Origin: Alkalispirochaeta americana
Lineage (GTDB): Bacteria > Spirochaetota > Spirochaetia > DSM-27196 > Alkalispirochaetaceae
Direction of reading: 5' to 3'
Length of the DNA stretch: 64,000 nucleotides
Assembly (NCBI RefSeq): GCF_900156105.1
Contig: NZ_FTMS01000002.1
Location: forward strand, 211,922 to 275,921
Shown: piece by piece, positions 18,281 through 26,004 of the stretch
Numbering within the stretch: the stretch's first letter is position 1
Layout of the letters: the number at the start of each line of letters is the position of its first letter
Program-made: the position numbers and the translations under genes
Notes under the pieces: model-generated
Told to the model about the DNA's origin: nothing
What the model saw: the letters and a program-made list of their open reading frames with translations, nothing else
The model's database searches: none

Positions 18281-19951
18281 ATGAAAAACACCTGGAAAAA
18301 TATTACCTCCGAAGAAGAGCTTAAAACGGTTTTTGTTACGTTGCCTCCCCTTTTTGGTGTAAAACCTCTGGTTTACGTTCCCCTCATGTGGGCTTTTGCC
18401 CTGGTAACGCTCCTCTTCTTTCTTCTGCTTTTCCCCGGGCTCCGTCGCTATGGCTCCATGGTGACTGTAGAGACCGTTCCGGCAGGCTCTTCGGTATATA
18501 TTGACGGTTTTCTTCAGGGGAAAGCACCTCTTGAGACGTTTCTCCCCGCAGGAAAGAGGGAGATCCGCACAGAACTGGCGGGATTCGAAACGGTACGAAA
18601 AACCGTCCCGATTTCCGGTCGTCGTCTGGGAAGTCTCGTGGCTCCTCGACGAACCACCCTGACCGTTCGTTTTGCCAAGGCGGACCGGGGCAAAATCCGG
18701 ACTGAAACGGTTGCCGACTTTGCAGCCTGGTCCCTGGGTACCGGTCCCGGGGGGCAATTCCAGCACCCTCCCGTGGCACGAGACGGAGCACGCCGACTCT
18801 GGACGGCTCTTTCCTTCGACCCACCTGATGCCCCGGGATCTCCTCAGGGCGAAGGCACCCCGCTTGAGACGGAACATCTCCGGAACCTCGTTGCCCATGC
18901 CCGCCCCCATCAGATTGCCGATCTTCTGGGAGCCGTACTTCGTATTCAAAACCCCGGAGGTTCTTTTCACGGCGGTTCCGTGGCAAAGGCAGTACAATTT
19001 TTTATACATCTTGATAATAAATATCAGGGATTTTACCGCCTCGCTGAGGATCTCTTTCCTGAAGATCTTCTGCGGGCAACGTCGGAGAGCTCCTTCTCTA
19101 ATGCCGTCGCCGAGTGGTCCCGGACACGCGAGGATAATCGCTCCACCACCATACTGGCCACCTCGGGATTTCTGGAAAAGAGGCCCCCCCATGACATCCA
19201 GACCCGAGAAGCAGCACAACTTACGTTTTCCAAAGTTCCCCCAGGCCCCTACATAACTGGCTACCCACTTCACCAGGAAGGATCGTCGGGGAAGGTCATC
19301 GATTTTCCCGATTCCTTCTGGATACAGACCAGGTTAGTCAACCGGAGAGATTTCGCCCGTTTCCTCACCGAGAATCCCCAGTGGGCACCCGAGAACAGAG
19401 ACGATCCGGGGTATTTGCAGGATTGGCCCGAAACATGGCGCGATTGGGTCCACACAGCTCCGGTTCGTCAGAGCCCACCCGAAGCAGAGAAACCCCTGCG
19501 CTTTGTCCCTCGTCCGGCAGCAGAGGCCTTTGCCCGATGGGTTCAGGACAGGGCCCGTGAGGAGGGTCAGATACCTTCACATGCGACAGTTCGTCTGCCC
19601 TCCTCGGAAGAATGGGAATACGCAGCATTTCTCAACGGCTCCCAGGAAGAATCCCCCGCCGGCACAAACTCCCGACCACAACGGGAAGGAAGCTTCGAGT
19701 CCTTCCACCGGTCTCCTCCCGGGGTCCTGGGGCTTGTTTCAATGAGAGGGTTTCTCTGGCAGTGGACCAGCGATTGGTACGGAAATAATGATCAGACCCT
19801 TACCCCTTCCCGGGGATATCACGCCACGGTACGGGGCGGAAGTTTCGCAAACTCCCCCACCCTCGACCCGGTGGTTCGAGGCAGCCAACCGCCGGACTGG
19901 GCAACACCCTTCCTGGGCTTCAGGCTGGTCCTTCTTGAGGAAAGCCAATGA
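18281..19951 (+). CDS. Membrane-anchored PEGA and SUMF1/FGE-like domain protein
   Basis: A 556-residue protein. Residues about 28-52 form a membrane segment. A PEGA-type domain follows (VTVETVPAGSSVYIDGFLQG, about 60-110), then a helical middle, and a C-terminal formylglycine-generating-enzyme-like fold (PPGPYITGYP, VNRRDFARFL, RLPSSEEWEYAAF, GFLWQWTSDWY, VRGGSF, LGFRLV). I see no cysteine anywhere, so it cannot use the copper/cysteine chemistry of true FGE. A structural or ligand-binding role in the periplasm is more likely. It has its own strong promoter and is followed after about 100 bp by smpB. Confidence 0.8.
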   Translation: MKNTWKNITSEEELKTVFVTLPPLFGVKPLVYVPLMWAFALVTLLFFLLLFPGLRRYGSMVTVETVPAGSSVYIDGFLQGKAPLETFLPAGKREIRTELAGFETVRKTVPISGRRLGSLVAPRRTTLTVRFAKADRGKIRTETVADFAAWSLGTGPGGQFQHPPVARDGARRLWTALSFDPPDAPGSPQGEGTPLETEHLRNLVAHARPHQIADLLGAVLRIQNPGGSFHGGSVAKAVQFFIHLDNKYQGFYRLAEDLFPEDLLRATSESSFSNAVAEWSRTREDNRSTTILATSGFLEKRPPHDIQTREAAQLTFSKVPPGPYITGYPLHQEGSSGKVIDFPDSFWIQTRLVNRRDFARFLTENPQWAPENRDDPGYLQDWPETWRDWVHTAPVRQSPPEAEKPLRFVPRPAAEAFARWVQDRAREEGQIPSHATVRLPSSEEWEYAAFLNGSQEESPAGTNSRPQREGSFESFHRSPPGVLGLVSMRGFLWQWTSDWYGNNDQTLTPSRGYHATVRGGSFANSPTLDPVVRGSQPPDWATPFLGFRLVLLEESQ

Positions 19952-20050
19952 AGGCCCCCCAAGGATGTTTTTCCCGGGAAATCTTTTTCCCCAGGCCTCC
20001 GGTTTTCATGATACAGGACCGAGAGCAACGCAACTGCATCAGGAGCGACA

Positions 20051-20506
20051 ATGGCTGAACGCAAAACTCTCGCACGGAATCGTCGAGCATTTTATGAATA
20101 CCAGGTAGAGGACACCCTGGAAGTGGGTATCATTCTGCAAGGGACCGAGGTAAAATCCATGCGGCGGGGAAAATTTTCTTTTGCCGACGCCTATGCTCGC
20201 ATCATACAGAACGAGCTCTGGCTCGTGGGCCTCCATATCACCGAATATACCCACGGGAATCTCTTCAATCACGACCCTACTCGACGAAGAAAACTATTAT
20301 GCCACGCTGATGAACTCGATCGGCTTCGCCGCCGCGTCGATGAAAAGGGGTTCACCTTGGTGCCTCTGGAGTTCTATCTCAAACAGGGGCTGATAAAAAT
20401 GGCGCTCGGTGTCTGTAAAGGCAAGAAGCTCTACGACAAACGAGAATCGCTCAAAGCAAAGGATCAGAAGCGGGAGATGGACCGCGAACTCAGAAAGGGA
20501 CTATAG
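20051..20506 (+). CDS. smpB: SsrA-binding protein SmpB
   Basis: A 151-residue protein of normal SmpB size: NRRAFYEYQVEDTLEVGI at the N-terminus, GTEVKSMRRGKFSFADAY, RRRKLLCHADELDRL, and a basic C-terminal tail (KGKKLYDKRESLKAKDQKR) that enters the ribosomal channel. It delivers tmRNA to stalled ribosomes. The start has AGGAG eight bases upstream. Its RNA partner ssrA lies only about 2.7 kb downstream on the opposite strand. Confidence 0.96.
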   Translation: MAERKTLARNRRAFYEYQVEDTLEVGIILQGTEVKSMRRGKFSFADAYARIIQNELWLVGLHITEYTHGNLFNHDPTRRRKLLCHADELDRLRRRVDEKGFTLVPLEFYLKQGLIKMALGVCKGKKLYDKRESLKAKDQKREMDRELRKGL

Positions 20507-20509
20507 CCG

Positions 20510-21319
20510 ATGAATGCCAAACCTGATAAAAAAAACCCCGAGGCCGAGCTCCTGGAGTACCTCGACTTCGCACGAAATCTTGCCCGAATCGGCGGAAGCG
20601 TCTCCCTCGACTGGTTTGCCCGCCGGGACTTGGCGGTCGAACAGAAAAGCGACGACAGTCCTGTTACCATTGCCGACAAGGCCACGGAGGAGGCAATCCG
20701 GGAGGAGATTTCCCGACGATTCCCAGATCACGCGATCCTCGGGGAAGAACAAGGCGGAACCATGGGAGGCCAGGGCTTTCAGTGGGTGATAGATCCCATC
20801 GACGGGACAAAGACCTTCATTCGGGGAGTTCCTCTCTACACAACACTGATCGCGCTTTTGCGGGAGGGAGAGCCTGTGGTGGGAGTGATCTACGCTCCTG
20901 CTACGGGAGAGATGGTCAGCGCCGCCCTGGGGCATGGAGCCCACGACGAGCGAGGCCGGCCTGTGAGAGTCTCATCGACCACGACCCTTAAAGATGCCTG
21001 GTACGCCACCACGGACCCGGTCGATCTTTATAACCACCATCCGGAACTCAGCATCGCCTTGTTACAGCGCTGCCTGGCAGGCAGAACCTGGGCCGATGCC
21101 TATGGCTACATGCTCCTCGCGCGAGGCGCAATAGATATCATGACCGACCCCGTCATGTCACCCTGGGATATTGCTCCTCTGGGCGTGATCGTGCGGGAGG
21201 CAGGAGGTGCTTTCTGCAATCTTGAGGGGGAAACCCTTGCGATTGGAACAAGTGCGCTGGCCTGCTCCAGCGAAGCGCTTCAGCAGGAAGTGCTGGCCCT
21301 CAAGCATGGCACCTCCTGA
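20510..21319 (+). CDS. Inositol-monophosphatase-family phosphatase (possibly histidinol-phosphatase HisN)
   Basis: A 269-residue protein with the metal-dependent phosphatase motifs of the family: SPVTIADKATEEAI, HAILGEEQGG, WVIDPIDGTKTFI and the C-terminal SPWDIAPLGVIVREAGG. The segment RTWADAYGYMLLARGAIDIM resembles HisN-type histidinol phosphatases more than classic SuhB, so L-histidinol phosphate is a plausible substrate. 3'-phosphoadenosine or inositol phosphates cannot be excluded. It starts 3 bp after the smpB stop and is probably co-transcribed with it. Confidence 0.82.
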   Translation: MNAKPDKKNPEAELLEYLDFARNLARIGGSVSLDWFARRDLAVEQKSDDSPVTIADKATEEAIREEISRRFPDHAILGEEQGGTMGGQGFQWVIDPIDGTKTFIRGVPLYTTLIALLREGEPVVGVIYAPATGEMVSAALGHGAHDERGRPVRVSSTTTLKDAWYATTDPVDLYNHHPELSIALLQRCLAGRTWADAYGYMLLARGAIDIMTDPVMSPWDIAPLGVIVREAGGAFCNLEGETLAIGTSALACSSEALQQEVLALKHGTS

Positions 21320-21360
21320 AAACAAGGACCGAAGAGGTCACCAAAAGCCCTGGAAATATC

Positions 21361-21390
21361 TTGACACAGCCGGGGATTTTCACGTATTAT
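21361..21390 (+). promoter_or_regulatory. Promoter of tRNA-Val
   Basis: TTGACA (21361-21366), an 18-bp spacer and TATTAT (21385-21390) lie 14 bases before the mature tRNA 5' end. Confidence 0.7.
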
Positions 21391-21404
21391 GAGCCATCTT
21401 CAAA

Positions 21405-21478
21405 GGGCGGTTAGCTCAGTTGGTTAGAGTACATGCTTGACATGCATGGGGTCACTGGTTCAACTCCAGTACCGCCCA
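21405..21478 (+). tRNA. tRNA-Val (anticodon GAC)
   Basis: A full cloverleaf can be folded by eye. Acceptor GGGCGGT pairs with ACCGCCC, the D-arm contains TAGCTCAGTTGGTTAGAG, the anticodon stem CATGC/GCATG holds the loop TTGACAT with anticodon GAC, and the T-arm contains GGTTCAACTCC. The discriminator is A and CCA is not encoded. A promoter precedes it and a terminator follows directly. Confidence 0.97.
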
Positions 21479-21480
21479 AA

Positions 21481-21503
21481 ACCGGCCTCAGGCCGGTTTT
21501 TTT
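21481..21503 (+). terminator. Rho-independent terminator after tRNA-Val
   Basis: A perfect stem ACCGGCC/GGCCGGT with loop TCA, followed by a run of T. Confidence 0.93.
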
Positions 21504-21544
21504 ATTCTTCTGGCAGTGTAGCACTGCCCCGTTTGGGGGGAGCA

Positions 21545-22294
21545 ATGCGTGTCTGGGGTCCGGTCAATCTTGACCATCACGAGTCACGGGAATTCTCCTG
21601 GGGTTCTTTGCGAATTACCTGCACACGAACCCTCACAGACTGGAATCTGGAATATGAAAACCGGGGAATACTCCTGACTGACACGGTCACGGAGCATCGA
21701 GTTATTCTTCCGGCGCGTAATTCTTTTCCTCATTTTCTTCCTGCTACTCATGATAAGCCAGTCCTGTTACGCCCGGCCCATCCCATCGCCCTTGCTCCTG
21801 GAACATCTGTGCACTATCAGGTCTTTCTCCCCCTCTGGATACAGGTGGTGACAGCGCCTCTGGGCCAGCAGATTCTTTCAGGGGAGGCGTTCCTGGATCT
21901 GCCCACATCCCCACTCAAACGAACCTGGTTCGGAACCTTTGAATCGGGCGAATCAGCGTACCAACATCGTTTTACGCCACTCGATGTTCCAGATCAACCG
22001 GCAGATCAGTACATGGTACCTCTGACAATTTCTAATGATTCATCTTCGGTTCTATGGTTTGAGCGATTTCTGCTCCGCGTTATTCATCTTGATCTGTTTC
22101 AGGCCGAGGATGGTATTGTGAGCAATCATGTGAAAGTTGCCTTTCGGGGAGCTGATCAGTTCAGTCAGATAACCTATGGGGATGGGAAGGCCCTTCGCCG
22201 AGGCGGGGCCAGACAATGTTCCTCGCAGCGACAGCCCTCATCGGGGGATCTGATACGCAAGAGCTTTCTCTGGCTGAGAGATCTGGCAGTATGA
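21545..22294 (+). CDS. DUF432-like protein paired with MscS
   Basis: A 249-residue protein. I placed the start at the ATG at 21545 (GGGGAGC upstream), because an open frame extending back to 21437 would begin inside the tRNA and terminator. It is rich in beta strands and aromatic residues (REFSWGSLRITCTRTLTDW, HYQVFLPLWIQVV, DQYMVPLTISND). The C-terminal FRGADQFSQITYGDG resembles DUF432 proteins, which are known beside or fused to small mechanosensitive channels. This assignment is tentative. Its stop overlaps the start of mscS by ATGA, which implies a tightly coupled partner of the channel, perhaps a soluble regulatory subunit. Confidence 0.6.
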   Translation: MRVWGPVNLDHHESREFSWGSLRITCTRTLTDWNLEYENRGILLTDTVTEHRVILPARNSFPHFLPATHDKPVLLRPAHPIALAPGTSVHYQVFLPLWIQVVTAPLGQQILSGEAFLDLPTSPLKRTWFGTFESGESAYQHRFTPLDVPDQPADQYMVPLTISNDSSSVLWFERFLLRVIHLDLFQAEDGIVSNHVKVAFRGADQFSQITYGDGKALRRGGARQCSSQRQPSSGDLIRKSFLWLRDLAV

Positions 22295-23115
22295 GCGCTC
22301 TCCCCAGTTTTTTCAGGAACCTCTCTGTGGGAACTACCGCTGATTGGGAAAAAATCGTTCTTGGCTTCCTTTTCTTTCTTCTGGGAATCATTTTTCTCCG
22401 CATAGTCTCGCAGATTCTCCTTCGCAGCTTTGCTAAGGGCCTTCGTGAACAGACCAGAGAGATTTTCCGAAAAGTTTTTCTCTATACCGGAACCGCTGTC
22501 CTCTTTGTGAGCGTTCTGAACGCTACCGGGGTGAGTGTTTCAGGTCTTTTGGGTGCAGCTGGTGTTCTGGGTATTGCCATCGGTATTGCGAGCCAGACGA
22601 GTCTGAGCAATATTATCAGCGGCTTTTTTCTTGTTTCCGAGCGATACTTCGAAATAGGTGACGTTCTTCGGGTGGGAGACCAAGTAGGCACGGTGTATTC
22701 GGTGGATCTGCTCTCGATAAAGATCAGAACCTTTGATAACGTCCTTCTGAGAATACCCAACCAGAACCTGCTTGAACAGACGATTACCAATATAACCCGC
22801 TTCCCTGTCCGGCGGCTGGATTTCATAATAACAATTCCAATCACGCAATCGATCGAGAAGTCTCTGGAGGCTCTTCGCGTTTCAGCTCGCCAATGCGCCC
22901 TGGCTCTGGAAGAGCCCGAGCCGATTGTCATGGTAAAGGAGCAAAGCATTCATGGCTGGGCCATTCTTCTGGGAGTGTGGTTTGAACGTCCCAACACCGT
23001 TATGGTCAGGAATAGCGTAACTTCAGCTGTGCAGGAACTTTTTCGGGTGCGAGGCCTCAAAATCCAGACGGCTACTATCTCGGTTGAGACAACAGAACCG
23101 GCGAGAATGTCGTAA
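22291..23115 (+). CDS. mscS: MscS-family small-conductance mechanosensitive channel
   Basis: About 274 residues starting at MSALPSFFRN, whose ATG overlaps the upstream stop; an in-frame ATG at 22216 would overlap that gene by 79 bp. Membrane helices are visible at KIVLGFLFFLLGIIFLRIV and FLYTGTAVLFVSVLNATG. The pore-lining Gly/Ala-rich TM3 is GAAGVLGIAIGIASQTSL, followed by NIISGFFLVSERYFEIGD and the beta domain (IRIPNQNLLEQTITN-type motif). It releases solutes on hypo-osmotic shock. Pairing with the DUF432-like gene is the main point of note. Confidence 0.93.
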   Translation: MSALPSFFRNLSVGTTADWEKIVLGFLFFLLGIIFLRIVSQILLRSFAKGLREQTREIFRKVFLYTGTAVLFVSVLNATGVSVSGLLGAAGVLGIAIGIASQTSLSNIISGFFLVSERYFEIGDVLRVGDQVGTVYSVDLLSIKIRTFDNVLLRIPNQNLLEQTITNITRFPVRRLDFIITIPITQSIEKSLEALRVSARQCALALEEPEPIVMVKEQSIHGWAILLGVWFERPNTVMVRNSVTSAVQELFRVRGLKIQTATISVETTEPARMS

Positions 23116-23142
23116 CCGGGATTACGGGGGAAATTTTCAGAC

Positions 23143-23195
23143 AAAAAAACCGGAGGGCCTGGCGTCACTGTTGTGGCGTCAAGCTCTCCGGTTTT
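23143..23195. terminator. Terminator shared by mscS and ssrA
   Basis: The outer stem AAAACCGGAG/CTCCGGTTTT encloses a second pairing of two TGGCGTCA-like arms. A-tract and T-tract flanks let it work in both directions between the convergent mscS (plus) and tmRNA (minus). Confidence 0.8.
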
Positions 23196-23201
23196 GGACA
23201 G

Positions 23202-23551
23202 TGGAGGTGGCGGGAGTTGAACCCGCGTCTTAAGGTGCCGGCAAAACGCTTCTACAGGTTTAGTTCGTGCTTGAATGTGTCGGTAACGTATTTGGTGCTC
23301 GAACAAACCTTACGCTACTCTATTCCGACAAAGAGTCCCACCGATCAGCCGGAAACAACCGGTGGCAAGTCCTGGTTTCTGTCAAGCAACGGGCTGCTCA
23401 GAACGGCGCAACCCGCGCCCGCCCTAGCTACTTACGCAGCAACAGGGAGAAAGTCTGCTTCATCGGCAGATAAAAAAATGTCAATCAGGAGATGACGCTC
23501 CACCTGCAACGAGTTACACGGGACCACCTCAATCGAATCCGGAACACCCCC
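23202..23551 (-). ncRNA. ssrA: Transfer-messenger RNA (tmRNA)
   Basis: On the minus strand the 5' end GGGGGTGTTCCGGATTCGA pairs with the 3' CACCTCC to form the acceptor stem. The T-arm reads GGGTTCAACTCCCGCC. CCA is not encoded. The tag reading frame (minus 23467 to 23432) runs GCC GAT GAA GCA GAC TTT ... GCG TAA and gives the peptide ADEADFLPVAA, acidic and ending in the protease-recognised VAA. Pseudoknot regions follow the tag. The molecule is about 350 nt, a normal single-piece tmRNA. It works with SmpB to rescue stalled ribosomes. Confidence 0.95.
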
Positions 23552-23557
23552 TAAAAC

Positions 23558-23563
23558 ATTGTA
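23558..23563 (-). promoter_or_regulatory. Likely -10 element of ssrA
   Basis: TACAAT on the minus strand lies 6 bases before the tmRNA 5' end. A matching -35 is weak. An alternative pair, TTGACT-17-TATTCT, lies slightly further upstream, about 19 bases from the 5' end. Confidence 0.55.
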
Positions 23564-23707
23564 CTCCACAAGAATACGCAAAACGTCTCGGTCAGTCAAG
23601 CACCATTGCTATTCCGTGCCCGTCGAGTGACGGGCTAACCAAGAACCACACCCTCCCGTTCAGCCGAAATGTTGGAAAGAGGAAATCTCTGTTCGAGAAG
23701 AGGAGAA

Positions 23708-24142
23708 CTACCTGATGGAAGCGATGATTCGTTCTAAAACCTTTTTTCTGTCAAGGGGCTTCACAATATAGTTCTTTGCCCCTACCAGCAGGGATTTCTT
23801 CACAAGATCCTGTTTTCCAAGGGCGCTTATCATGACAACCCGTGCGTTTGCATCAAACTCAATAATTTTTTCAAGAGCCGTAACTCCATCCATTTTTGGC
23901 ATGGTAATATCCATAGTCACAAGATCAATATTAGGATAGAGTTCCTTGTATTTCTCAACTCCCTCGACACCGTCGGCTGCCGAAGCAACAACCTCGAATC
24001 CCTCCGATGTAAGGATCTGACCAATCTGTTTGGTAACAAACATGGAGTCATCAACGATGAGCACACGATAGGGCTTTCCATCAGGACTGACCCCCGCCGC
24101 TTCGCGCTCATTGATGCTGGGAAAATCTTGTTTTGTTTTCAT
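23708..24142 (-). CDS. cheY: Chemotaxis response regulator CheY
   Basis: A 144-residue single receiver domain with an extra N-terminal segment of about 25 residues. The acidic pocket is VLIVDDSM, the phosphoacceptor Asp is in LVTMDITMPKMDG, the switch Ser is in MISALGK, and the Lys is in YIVKPLD. It carries the CheA signal to the flagellar motor. It is the last gene of the cheA-cheW-cheX-cheY run and lies 2 bp after cheX. The tmRNA gene lies downstream on the same strand but behind its own promoter. Confidence 0.95.
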   Translation of the reverse strand: MKTKQDFPSINEREAAGVSPDGKPYRVLIVDDSMFVTKQIGQILTSEGFEVVASAADGVEGVEKYKELYPNIDLVTMDITMPKMDGVTALEKIIEFDANARVVMISALGKQDLVKKSLLVGAKNYIVKPLDRKKVLERIIASIR

Positions 24143-24144
24143 TG

Positions 24145-24621
24145 TTAGGTCCTCTCCCTGACAGCTACATTGATCTCGATCCTGCCCATGGGAAGCTCCA
24201 TGGGAACGATCAGAGCCTCAAAACTTGGATCAGAGACTGTCATGTTGTCCCCGGTAAAAATGGCCGGAGGCGTGAGATCAAATTTGAAACCCAGGTTGTG
24301 CAATTTTGTCACGGCTTGCCCGGTAATCATATTTGCAAGCTCCGTGAGGGTCGCCCGAGCCATATCATTCATCTCGGTTACCGGCTCCATATCCATGCTG
24401 GTGAGCATGGCGGAGGCAATTTTTATTCCCGTGTCGTGGGTCATGTCAAAGAGAACACGCCCCTCCACGTCCCCCGCAAGACCGACAATCGCGGCAATAC
24501 CCAGCATTGGCATGGCGGTATTTTTTAAATACAAATCGCCCCGCTTGACTTCCTCGTTGAGCACTTCCGTAAGAATATTGTACGCCGACTCAACAAAAGG
24601 GTTGATGTATTCCACTCGCAT
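24145..24621 (-). CDS. cheX: CheY-phosphate phosphatase CheX
   Basis: A 158-residue CheX: an N-terminal NPFVESAYNILTEVL helix, a Gly-rich strand region (IAAIVGLAGDVEGRVLFDM), and the active-site helix with the Glu/Asn pair in LTELANMITGQAV. The C-terminal strand is MGRIEINVAV. CheX dephosphorylates CheY-P and replaces CheZ in spirochaetes. The gene lies between the CheW-CheR fusion and cheY, as in Borrelia and Treponema. Confidence 0.93.
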   Translation of the reverse strand: MRVEYINPFVESAYNILTEVLNEEVKRGDLYLKNTAMPMLGIAAIVGLAGDVEGRVLFDMTHDTGIKIASAMLTSMDMEPVTEMNDMARATLTELANMITGQAVTKLHNLGFKFDLTPPAIFTGDNMTVSDPSFEALIVPMELPMGRIEINVAVRERT

Positions 24622-24630
24622 GATTTACTC

Positions 24631-25992
24631 CTACCTATAACGGAACATTGAGATAAAATCGTCCGACGGCTCCCAGGCACCGTCTTCCAACAAGTTTTCG
24701 TTATCACCCAGGATTAACAACCCCGCAGGCTTCATGGTTTCTTCAAAGATAGCGATTTGCTTCTTTCGTTCGTCGGGTCTCAAAAAGGAAAGCCCATCGC
24801 GACAGAAGATGAAATCCATCTTTGGCAGGGCAGAAGCGTTCTTCATGTCACTGAACTCAAAGAGGATCATATCCTTGATCACCGGTGCCAGGGTATAGCC
24901 GTTTTTCCCTTTTATCAGATACTCATCCCAGCTCTGGGGGGCCTTCTCGCGGGGAAAAACGAGGTTCGGTGCCGTGGATATCTTGAGCAGATCCGTGTCT
25001 CCAGCCCAAATTTTGATTTGTCTCTCCGGGTAGCGGCGCCGAAGCATCACAGCAATACTATAGGCCTCGTGACCATCTCCGCATCCTGGGTTCCAGACGT
25101 GTATAATTGAGGATTCCACCTCAGGAAGCGCCGATGCCAGCTTCTCCATGTACCGGTCATCCCAAAAGGCACCGGTCTGGTGGGAATGGAAAGGCTTCAG
25201 AAAATCCAGCGAATCCTCAAGATCGGCAAGTTGGGGATCCTTTCCTTGATCTTTTCGTGAATCCTGCCATTCATTCAAGCGCCCGGAAAACCAGTGCTCG
25301 TTGACTGGTGAAACATAAAACTTGGAAAAGGCCTGAAGCCCCTCGATAATAAAATCTCGTGTTATCTGATCGGCCGATCTTGTTTTGCCATCTTCACTCG
25401 AGCCTTGGGGACTCTTTTGATGGTGAAAGGATTGGGCAGATTTTGAGACCGGCGCAGCAAAGGCACGCTCCTCCGAGGTTGATTGGCTCTCTTCCTCGTC
25501 GCGGCTGAAAATCCTGTCCACATCGAGGATAATATAGAGACGACCATCGTACTCGGCAACACCGCTGATAAACTTGATGTTGATATCGCCAAAGATCGGA
25601 TGAGGCGGTTGAACCTGAGCGGAAGATATTCCAACGACCTTGTCGATCGAGTCGACGATGACTCCCAACATATTTGTTTCCAGCCGGAGAATCAAGCCGT
25701 TCTCAGCCTGGTCTTCAGCCTTTTGCTCTGCCGGGAGATTGAACATCAGCCGAAGGTCGATGATGGAAATAATGTCACCCCGGAGGTTGTAGACACCACG
25801 GACATAGGGAGCGGTATTTGGCACATAGGTAAACTGGGTGAATTTTGCAATTTCCTTCACCCGCATGATATCGATGCCGTAGTCCTTCCCCCCCAGAGTG
25901 AAGGTGACCATCTTGAAATCTATGACTTCCTGTGCCAAATGTTTCTGATCGCTCTCACTCGAAGACTTTTCAATCGTATTCGTTGTTGCCAT
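24631..25992 (-). CDS. cheW: CheW coupling protein fused to a CheR-like domain
   Basis: A 453-residue two-domain protein. Residues about 25-165 are CheW (FTLGGKDYGIDIMRVKEI, VRGVYNLRGDIISIIDLR, GVAEYDGRLYIILDVDRIF). A Ser/Gln-rich linker follows (about 170-215). Residues about 215-453 resemble CheR methyltransferase, including VWNPGCGDGHEAYSIAVML and DFIFCRDGLSFL, but the signature is degenerate relative to active CheR. Fusions of this kind are a spirochaete speciality, and in Treponema denticola the CheR-like part helps organise chemoreceptor arrays. A scaffold role is therefore more likely than receptor methylation (inference). Confidence 0.9.
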   Translation of the reverse strand: MATTNTIEKSSSESDQKHLAQEVIDFKMVTFTLGGKDYGIDIMRVKEIAKFTQFTYVPNTAPYVRGVYNLRGDIISIIDLRLMFNLPAEQKAEDQAENGLILRLETNMLGVIVDSIDKVVGISSAQVQPPHPIFGDINIKFISGVAEYDGRLYIILDVDRIFSRDEEESQSTSEERAFAAPVSKSAQSFHHQKSPQGSSEDGKTRSADQITRDFIIEGLQAFSKFYVSPVNEHWFSGRLNEWQDSRKDQGKDPQLADLEDSLDFLKPFHSHQTGAFWDDRYMEKLASALPEVESSIIHVWNPGCGDGHEAYSIAVMLRRRYPERQIKIWAGDTDLLKISTAPNLVFPREKAPQSWDEYLIKGKNGYTLAPVIKDMILFEFSDMKNASALPKMDFIFCRDGLSFLRPDERKKQIAIFEETMKPAGLLILGDNENLLEDGAWEPSDDFISMFRYR

Positions 25993-26004
25993 TATCCTCT
26001 CCGG

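Noticed and set aside
21437..21545. Upstream extension of the DUF432-like gene
   Set aside because: It would begin inside the tRNA-Val anticodon region and run through its terminator; the ATG at 21545 has a ribosome site.
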